In this document: positions 56,983 to 64,000 of the stretch, in pieces
Numbering within the stretch: position 1 is the stretch's first letter
How the letters are laid out: every line of letters starts with the position of its first letter
Source: Ascidia mentula
Taxonomy: Eukaryota > Chordata > Ascidiacea > Phlebobranchia > Ascidiidae
DNA length: 64,000 bases
Assembly (NCBI GenBank): GCA_947561715.1
Contig: OX387197.1
Span: 11,777,001-11,841,000, forward strand
Direction of reading: 5' to 3'
Made by a program: the position numbers and the translations under genes
Notes under the pieces: model-generated
What the model was told of the DNA's origin: nothing
Databases searched by the model: none
The model's input: the letters and a program-made list of their open reading frames with translations, nothing else

Positions 56983-58970
56983 ATGAACATTGATGACCCA
57001 GAAGTAGATGCTGCAACTTTGCAGCAAATGGCATACAATAGCAACTTTACAGAAGATATAAACATTCGTATGAGGGTTCCGGAGACTATTACAGTAGAAA
57101 GTACTGATCAACAAGACCAGTACAAACAGAATCCCCCCAATTTTTACCATCCATCAATCGAATCAAAGTTGGAAGCCCGAAGAAATGGTGCAGCAGCTAT
57201 GAAAATGGAAGTTCCTGATAGAATCATTGTGTCAGGTTGATTAAACTGTATTGAAAATAAGTGATAAATGGAAAATTGAGTAGTGATAAGTATCAACATC
57301 AGCATTTACTATTTATTTAGTTGGAAAAGATGGAGTGCAATATAACCATGGAGAAGTAAGAACCCCTTCCCCAGTTTATATGGCTTACAACCCCATAGAG
57401 CCAGTGTCATTAAAAACACCTCCCAGGGTTTTAACATTGCAAGACCACCATTTGGATGATGTATGTATTAAATGAGCATTGTGGTTCTTTGTTTTTAGTG
57501 CATCTGGTGCCATACATGGCATTACTATTACAGGCAACAATATCATTTGTGGGCTGAATGTTGAAACTGTTATACTTTCAATAAGTTATGGTGCTACAAT
57601 ATTTTGGGTTTTAATTGCTGCTATGAGCATCTTTTACTTATAACAGGGTGCCTCTAAAATGCCATTGTAAGCATCGTAGTCATTGCAGGCATCGAGTGTA
57701 CAATGCCTACGATGCCAAAGTTCTGGATGGACTGTTTATGTTCATATAAATTCAAAAAACTGACGCTGCAATTAAAAGACAAAAAATGGTTTCGTTGTGA
57801 TAAGTTTTTGATCTAATTAAATGTTTATTTCAGTTTGACAGCCAACTGACTAATGATGAGCCAAACATCGAAGAAACCTCTTTACAAGGGTAATGTTTAT
57901 TATGACTGTAACTGTGTAACGTAAGGGAAATGATGGTGCAAGCTAACTCGCAGCACAAAACTGTTTATTCTTTGTCAATTTTGTTGATACAGTTTTATTT
58001 GTTGTAATTTCGAAATAGACAATTATCTGTTCATATTAGCAACCTAATGGAGTGTGAAACAATGCCATCTTTGTCAAATAGAAAAAACAGGCCTACAAAC
58101 TTGGACCTATCATATAATATCACACAATCTAAAGCAGTCAGAGTACATGACAAATCAACCAAAGGCAGCCTTTTAAGAAATCTTCAAAATGAAAGCAAGA
58201 ATTTCTACCATACTATTGTCAACAAGTTACAATGTAGAAGTAGTGAAGATGGATATAATTCTGAAAATAACTGGTTAGAATACTCAGAGAATGATGGGGC
58301 AGATGTTGTTTTTGTCTGTTGTAACTCACCATGCCCATCTGTTTGTTGTAAACATTTCAGGTATTGCATGTTCTGTTTCATGCTTGGCTTGTCATGGATA
58401 TTTAGTTCTTTTTCATGCAATAATGAAAAAATGTTTTTAGTTTACCTACATCAGTTCTTACAGATTCTGAGGAACTAGATGAAGTCACATTAATGAGAAA
58501 ACAGGTAGGTCAACCTAAGTTTCTATGGGTTGTCATTTATTTATGACTATTTTGTAAATCTAAATTAGAAAAATGACGATTCTTGGGTATGCAGGCCATA
58601 CTTTTACATGAAAATTGCTATACAAGTTATAGTTCAACAAATACAAAGAAGTACCACAAGGCTTGCATGTAGTATTCTCTATAGTGTTGTAACATTAATT
58701 GACTAACCACCATCCTTGCTGGAAATGTAACATAGGCAGTTAATTTGCCCAACCTTTTTGGTTAATTCATGCTTTGTTCAGGACATGCCTAATACAGGTT
58801 TTATAGAGTTCTATCGTATGTTCCAGGTTTACAAACTGCATAAGCGACTGGTTTTATTGGAGGAGGAACAAGCAATACGTTCAAGAAGAGATTATATTGT
58901 GTATGGTGTAACTGCCGCATTGTGGTTATTAAATGGATGGTTCCTGTATAGCCATAGAAGACTTTATTAA
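56983..58970 (+). CDS. MFF: Mitochondrial fission factor (MFF)
   Basis: MFF is the tail-anchored outer-membrane receptor that recruits Drp1 to mitochondria and peroxisomes. Six exons close in frame to 340 aa: 56983-57235, 57321-57460, 57834-57889, 58040-58360, 58441-58504, 58782-58970. The N-terminus has the two family repeats: FTEDINIRMRVPETI, and after a spacer AAAMKMEVPDRIIVSG. TPPRVLTLQD, the next conserved block, is in exon 2. A coiled coil (YKLHKRLVLLEEEQAIRSR) leads into the tail anchor YGVTAALWLLNGWFLY with a basic end. A Ser/Asn-rich middle is encoded by the 321-bp exon 4. Exon 5 uses the acceptor ending at 58440; the nearer AGs would break the frame. The ATG follows a splice or trans-splice acceptor by 16 bp. 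Confidence 0.93.
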
Positions 58971-59224
58971 ATTTATTTTGTAACTTTTTGTTGGATGTCA
59001 ACAATCATGGATTTTAATTGTAATGTGCTGCTGATGTAAACATGTTCACTTCTTGCTCTAAAAATACACTGTGTTGCATATTTTGTGGTTTTCATCATAT
59101 AATTTATTAACAATGTAATTCGAAGCATTAATGCACATGGACACACATACAAAGGTCAAAACCAGGTACCACCATATAAATAGGATTTACAAACCAATAG
59201 TTTTACGTCTGTTGAAGCCCTTAA

Positions 59225-60315
59225 TTAACCATTGGAATTAAATACATGAACAGGTGAACTTGGTGTTGTTGTGGAAAGAGTTTTACCATCAAACTTTAGT
59301 TGTGTTGGATCACTTGATGTTGCATTCGGTGGAGAATTTATTGCCAAAGGAGTAAAAAAGTACAACTGTAAACCAACTGCCACTGTAGCATGGACAGCAA
59401 ACAACAAAACCACTATTAAAATTGAAACTTGTCTACTGTCATCTCTGAATGCTGGCCACAAACTTAGCAAAAGAACAGCTCCAGATACACAAATGGCAGC
59501 AGCAGTCAACAACCAGTCAAGCCATTGCACAGGTATTAGTAATAAAAATGAAACTGGTATAAAAATAAAAATGGAATAACCATATATACACATTATATCA
59601 GGAACTGTGAAGTTCGCAGATGCCTTTCTCCACCAGAAAACAATGCGCACAAATAGTGGAAATATAAAGGTGTAACTGTACACAATGATGGCAGCTACTG
59701 ATAGTCGTTCAAACTGTGGGGTATAGTGATATTTTTCATCACTGTAATGCGTTAATAAAGTTGTCAGGTTTCCACAGACACCAACAACAAGTACCAAACT
59801 TGCACATATCCAAAAAGGTCCATACAAATCAGGTTTGCCACCAATATATGCACTTTTAAAACTTTTGCTTGGAATAGGCATCATAGAACCCAGGATTCGA
59901 CTTAAGACTATGCTAGTGTCAACATCAAACAACTTTTGGTAAAACTGAAAGCTCCATATTGGGTTGTCTGTTTTTTCTGTTAATCTTGATGTGTCTGACG
60001 CTTCTGCACTTTCATCATCAACTGCTGAATCTGGAAACTGTGTGAATGTATGCATATCACCCTCAACATTATCAACGTTCAAGGTTGCTGCATCTAGGAA
60101 TAAAGAATTTGTATTTTTAAAGATTGGTCAACCATTCATTCTGTTTGCATATTTTAAAGTATTCCCAAACAAAAAAACCCAAGGCAGACCTATAATAACC
60201 ATAAGTTAAGACACAACATACCTGATGATCCCGATTGGGTTATATCCGGGTCCGGCCAAATCTGTTTTTCATCAGGTGCATTTTGGAAACCAAAGTCAGG
60301 GGTTGTGTCCGTCAT
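59225..60315 (-). CDS. YIPF1: YIPF1/YIPF2-type Golgi membrane protein
   Basis: YIPF1 and YIPF2 are five-pass Yip1-domain proteins of the late Golgi. Two exons, 60315-60222 and 60093-59225, give 320 aa (human YIPF1 306). The acidic N-terminal tail is followed by IWSFQFYQKLFDVDTSIVLS, the IPSKSF motif, and NPDLYGPFW-like KPDLYGPFWICASLVLVVG at the first helix. HYTPQFERLSVAAIIVYSY, CIYGYSIFIFIPVS and LWPAFRDDSRQV complete the Yip1 domain. I cannot separate YIPF1 from YIPF2; one gene probably stands for both. It is convergent with MFF, with 254 bp between the stops. Confidence 0.94.
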
Positions 60316-60889
60316 ATTAAATGTATCGGTTTGGAGTATATAATTCCTTATGTTATCTTAATCTGAAATTATGAAACAAATTTTAAGCTTTTATTGAATC
60401 TAGAACACACTTTTCTCCCCCAGCCCTAAACCTATTAACTCCTACAGTTAACTATAACTGAGGAATTTAAGCACATATGTATACCTTCATCAAGAATTCC
60501 TCTTGATAAAAACTACAAAACTTTGATTGCGATTAACTTAAGTATTGCGAGGTCAGAGGTCAAACAGCGGGCAACAATGATTTGCCTACCAAGGAATCAA
60601 AGGAAACGGACATAGATTTAGGAAACAAAGGAAAATTACAACCAATTCACGGGAAAAAAATTATTAAACATGATGGCATGTACCATAGTATACTTTACTA
60701 TTGTCATTCTGGCAGAATCCAAAATTATTGTTTCGCAAAATGCGTTCCGCATCAATGAGCAGCATTGCACAAGAAGGTTTAACTTGTACAAAAGAGTTTA
60801 TTGTTGGTATATATCATACCAGTAAGCATTATTTTGCAAAATATTTCACTTTTTAATCATTTCGTACCAATACCTCTGTAGAAGTCCCA
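60316..60889. other. YIPF upstream region and start of a repeat
   Basis: It contains the YIPF promoter and, from about 60700, a unit starting GTCATTCTGGCAGAATCC and AAAATGCGTTCCGCATCAAT. That unit is the unique part of the repeat family also seen in reverse at 56.4 kb. No gene. Confidence 0.55.
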
Positions 60890-62185
60890 AGTTTATATTC
60901 AAAATAACCTGAAATACGGATCTTTTTGCTCATTTTTGCATTGCCGGTGACGTCACTTTCAATCAAATGCCGAACCACTTTCCGCTTCATAGGATTTTAT
61001 TTAAATCTCAGTATCTGTCAAGGATGGAGTGCAGAATAGCGTGAAAGTAATAAAAATCGGTAGAGATCCCACGTATTCCATCAGAATGACCTGAAACACC
61101 AGTGTTTTTGCGCTTCTTTGCATTGCCGGTGACGTCACATTCAATCAAGTGCCAAACCACTTTCCGCTTCATAGGATTTTATTTAAATCTCAGGATCTGT
61201 CAAGCATAGATTGAAGAATAGCGTGAAAGTAATAAAAATCGGTAGAGATCCCACGTATTCCATCAGAATGACCCAAAACACGTGTGTTTTTGCGCTTTTT
61301 GCATTGCCGGTGACGTCACTTTCAATCAAGTGCCAAACCACTTTCCGCTTCATAGGATTTTATTTAAATCTCAGTATCTGTCAAGGATAGAGTGAAGAAT
61401 AGCGTGAAAGTAATAAAAATCGGTAGAGATCCCACGTATTCCATCAGAATTACCTGAAACACGGGTGATTTTTTTTCGCTTTTTTGCATTGCCGGTGACG
61501 TCACTTTCAATCAAGTGCCAAACCACTTTCCGCTTCATAGGATTTTATTTAAATCTCAGTATCTGTCAAGGATGGAGTGCAGAATAGCGTGAAAGTAATA
61601 AAAATCGGTAGAGATCCCACGTATTCCATCAGAATGACCTGAAACACCAGTGTTTTTGCGCTTTTTTGCATTGCCGGTGACGTCACATTCAATCCAGTGC
61701 CAAACCACTTTCCGCTTCATAGGATTTTATTTAAATCTCAGTATCTGTCAAGGATGGAGTGCAGAATAGCGTGAAAGTAATAAAAATCGGTAGAGATCCC
61801 ACGTATTCCATCAGAATGACCTGAAACACCACTGTTTTTTCGCTTTTTTGCATTGCCGGTGACGTCACTTTCAATCAAGTGCCAAACCACTTTCCGCTTC
61901 ATAGGATTTTTTTTAAATCTCAGTATCTGTCAAGGATGGAGTGCAGAATAGCGTGAAAGTAATAAAAATCGGTAGAGATCCCACGTATTTCATCAGAATG
62001 ACCTGAAACACCAGTGTTTTTGCGCTTTTTTGCATTGCCGGTGACGTCACTTTCAATCAAGTGCCAAACCACTTTCCGCTTCATAGGATTTTTTTTAAAT
62101 CTTAGTATCTGTCAAGGATGGAGTGCAGAATAGCGTGAAAGTAATAAAAATCGGTAGAGATTCCTCGTTTTCCATCAGAATGACT
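60890..62185. repeat. Tandem array of ~182-bp units, about seven copies
   Basis: Seven units are counted by the palindrome TGACGTCA at 60948, 61130, 61311, 61496, 61678, 61860 and 62042, spaced 181-185 bp. The units are very similar to one another. Each also has CTTTCCGCTTCATAGGATTT, AGCGTGAAAGTAATAAA and CCACGTATTCCATCAGAATG. Single and double units occur in the 55-56 kb cluster, so the array grew locally from a dispersed element. No protein is encoded. Confidence 0.93.
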
Positions 62186-62761
62186 TCAAACCAGGGCTCT
62201 TTCACTTTTTTGCGATTTTTATTGAGGCCCAACGCGCCACCAGATGAGCTGTACATGATCGAAACGATTAGAGAAGTCAGATTTTGGCCTATGCAGTGTT
62301 TCGTGCACAAATTGCCTGGCAAAATTTGCATTTACGATATCCACCATTGTAATCAAACAACACAGAAATGTTTACATTGCATGCTATAAATACCATAGCT
62401 GCCAAATGAGGGTTTTCTCATTGTGACGATCCTGTCTCGTTATGCGATAGCCTTTGAGGTGCTTAATATTATCCGATTGGGAGTTTGTATTGACGAATGG
62501 TAGTGGCGAAATCGTCGGATTCTAACCTTATTTCCATACCGACATTAACATCCTTTGCAACACTTCTTGATTAAATATGCCAATTGCCCATGCTGGTTGA
62601 CATGATTCGATATTGTGCATGTTTAATTTCGGTTTACGTCGCTTTATAAAGTATGTTGATACACATACCAAACGCGTTTGTTAGTCTTTTCATAAACACG
62701 CCTAACCCTTGCGAATATGTACATGTAACCATTTGTGTTGACTTCCTTTTAATACGAAGGT
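62186..62761. other. Gene-free stretch after the array
   Basis: AT-rich DNA between the 182-bp array and the Penelope-like fragment. Small open frames on both strands have no recognisable features. I see no repeat ends here. Confidence 0.4.
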
Positions 62762-62769
62762 TGCTTAGA

Positions 62770-63080
62770 TTTATGTTTCGCCTTGTAAAGGGCGTCATCA
62801 GTTTCCGTGGAATGCAAAACACATATAAGCAATGTGATAAACATTTGAAAATAGGTCCAGGAAGTATCAAACCTTTTACTCAGCACTATAGATACGGTAA
62901 TCGATCGACAGCCTGCCAGGGTAGCTTGGTTCCATCATCCAGTAAGGTTTGAACAAATGATTTTTTCTCTCGTTTGTTTTCCTTTTTGTGTTGCGAATGT
63001 ACATGGTCGCCATTAGGCCTATTATTAGCATTGCGCACACATTTATCGTCAATTTTGCGTGTAAAACGTACTGTGAACAT
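62770..63080 (-). mobile_element. 3' end of a second Penelope-like element
   Basis: On the minus strand a frame ends LLDDGTKLPWQAVDRLPYL at a stop at about 62888-62886. This peptide resembles the C-terminal tail after the GIY-YIG domain in Penelope-like proteins. About 85 bp further on (62776-62801, minus strand) is CTGATGA, a GCC/GGC stem and GAAA, as in the other two Penelope-like loci here. The rest of the element is missing or too diverged to see. Confidence 0.65.
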
Positions 63081-63650
63081 ACATTATTTTTCAAACATTT
63101 TTTTTTACATATTGAAGTACATCCCAATATCAGGGTTAAGTACTTTGTAGCGTCATTCGATTTAAATTGCGATCGTGTGATGCAAACCGCCTTTGACATA
63201 TGGGTGAAAATGTACCCGCAATCGCGTTGATAAGAATTTGCATTGACACTCACCAAGCCGCAAAAATTTGTCATCGCATTCCATCGTTAGGGGAGTTTGT
63301 TTGTGACAGGGATACTTTACCCTACGTAATGGGCTGGGGCTTTCTTACCCAAATTTTATTTACGAGCCCAGCACTGTCTTTCTCTCACAATATCGCATAT
63401 CACGAGACTATATGTTTATATGGTAACGCTTTTCGCCCTTTCTGACCGTTCTATTTGATTCTAAATATATTCCATTTTATTTTAAGCTATTTAGTTACAT
63501 TTCATCAATAAACAATTATACCCAACTGCCTGCCTCTTAGCCAAGTGCACTGGTAAACGACAATTCAAAGGCAATTAGCCAGCATAATCATCGTGACAAG
63601 TTGCAACTTCACATTCAAACCCTAAACGTATATTATGTTGTTTTGGACAT
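63081..63650. other. Gene-free stretch near the window end
   Basis: I see no supportable feature. Frames at 62988-63230 and 63200-63445 lack start context and protein features. Confidence 0.4.
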
Positions 63651-63798
63651 ACTGTTGGCCAGGCTTTAAATAACGAGCACGTTCGTTATGTTGTTTGGGA
63701 CATCGGTGTCATAATTCGCCATATTGTACGCGTACCTTAGATAACGTGCGTGTGTCGTAATAATGAACGTGCGCGATATCTAAAGCCTGGCCAACAGT
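63651..63798. repeat. 148-bp element with 18-bp perfect inverted ends
   Basis: The ends are ACTGTTGGCCAGGCTTTA and its exact complement at 63781-63798. Inner similarity continues (ACGAGCACGTTC against GCGCACGTTCATTAT). No target duplication is clear. Related pieces continue to the window end, including a second GTACGCGTACCT about 210 bp after the first, so a larger repeat may run past 64000. Confidence 0.65.
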
Positions 63799-64000
63799 GT
63801 CAAATTCCGAATAAGAGCGACATCATGTGGAATAATAAGGCACGCGCGCGTTAGTAAGCAACACGTTCGATATTAGTGTACATGTACCTTAACAGGATAT
63901 ATTTCATGGCCAACCGCGTCATAAGTCAAACTGATGTACGCGTACCTAGTTAACGAACATGCAACTTCTTAAGGTGCTTGTAACTTAGTAACATGTTAAG

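Noticed and set aside
60890-62185. Possible CRISPR-like or coding tandem repeat
   Set aside because: Units are ~182 bp with no unique spacers, and the host is a eukaryote. It is a satellite-type array.
1-64000. tRNA, rRNA or snRNA genes
   Set aside because: I looked for A- and B-box pairs and cloverleaf-like stretches on both strands and found none I could support by eye.

Overview
The window is animal nuclear DNA: AT-rich, with intron-split genes, GT-AG splice sites, no bacterial operon signals and many short transposon relics. The gene set (borealin, TMEM43, troponin C, ZIP13, PPP1R3, PPWD1, JMJD7, BAP18, a claudin, MFF, YIPF1/2), the small introns, a troponin C gene with a duplicated third exon, and a very tight same-strand gene pair that looks like a trans-spliced operon all point to a tunicate, most likely a Ciona species. 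The species is an inference from gene content, not a database match.

Layout: 0.6-3.5 kb borealin (-); 5.7-6.2 kb hAT-type MITE with an exact 8-bp target duplication; 6.6-8.7 kb TMEM43 (+); 9.4-10.9 kb troponin C (-) with two alternative copies of exon 3; 12.4-14.3 kb an unrecognised single-pass membrane protein (-) with three PY motifs; 17.5-19.9 kb zinc transporter ZIP13 (-); 22.9-23.9 kb glycogen-targeting PP1 subunit (+); 25.8-27.5 kb a Penelope-like retroelement with inverted terminal repeats and an 11-bp target duplication; 28.1-30.0 kb intronless PPWD1 (-); 34.5-35.4 kb JMJD7 (+), followed after 80 bp by a 21-exon GH63-like glycoside hydrolase gene (35.5-43.4 kb, +). One intron of the hydrolase gene hosts a small membrane-protein gene on the other strand and a 231-bp perfect palindrome. 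44.0-45.3 kb BAP18 (-); 48.6-51.1 kb a DNA transposon with ~470-bp terminal inverted repeats and an Ulp1-protease relic; 51.5-52.4 kb claudin (-); 54.7-56.7 kb nested repeats; 57.0-59.0 kb MFF (+); 59.2-60.3 kb YIPF1/2 (-); 60.9-62.2 kb a 182-bp satellite-like array with a CRE palindrome in each unit; 62.7-63.1 kb another Penelope-like 3' end; 63.65 kb a small inverted-repeat element.

The genes are unrelated housekeeping and muscle functions and do not form one pathway. The notable points are organisational: a probable JMJD7/GH63-like operon, mutually exclusive troponin C exons, a nested antisense gene, a duplicated bidirectional polyadenylation module between two convergent genes, and three Penelope-like loci that share hammerhead-like motifs and, at two of them, the same C-terminal peptide. 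Exon coordinates were worked out by hand from splice signals, frame and recalled family sequences. All phases close, but no transcript data were available.
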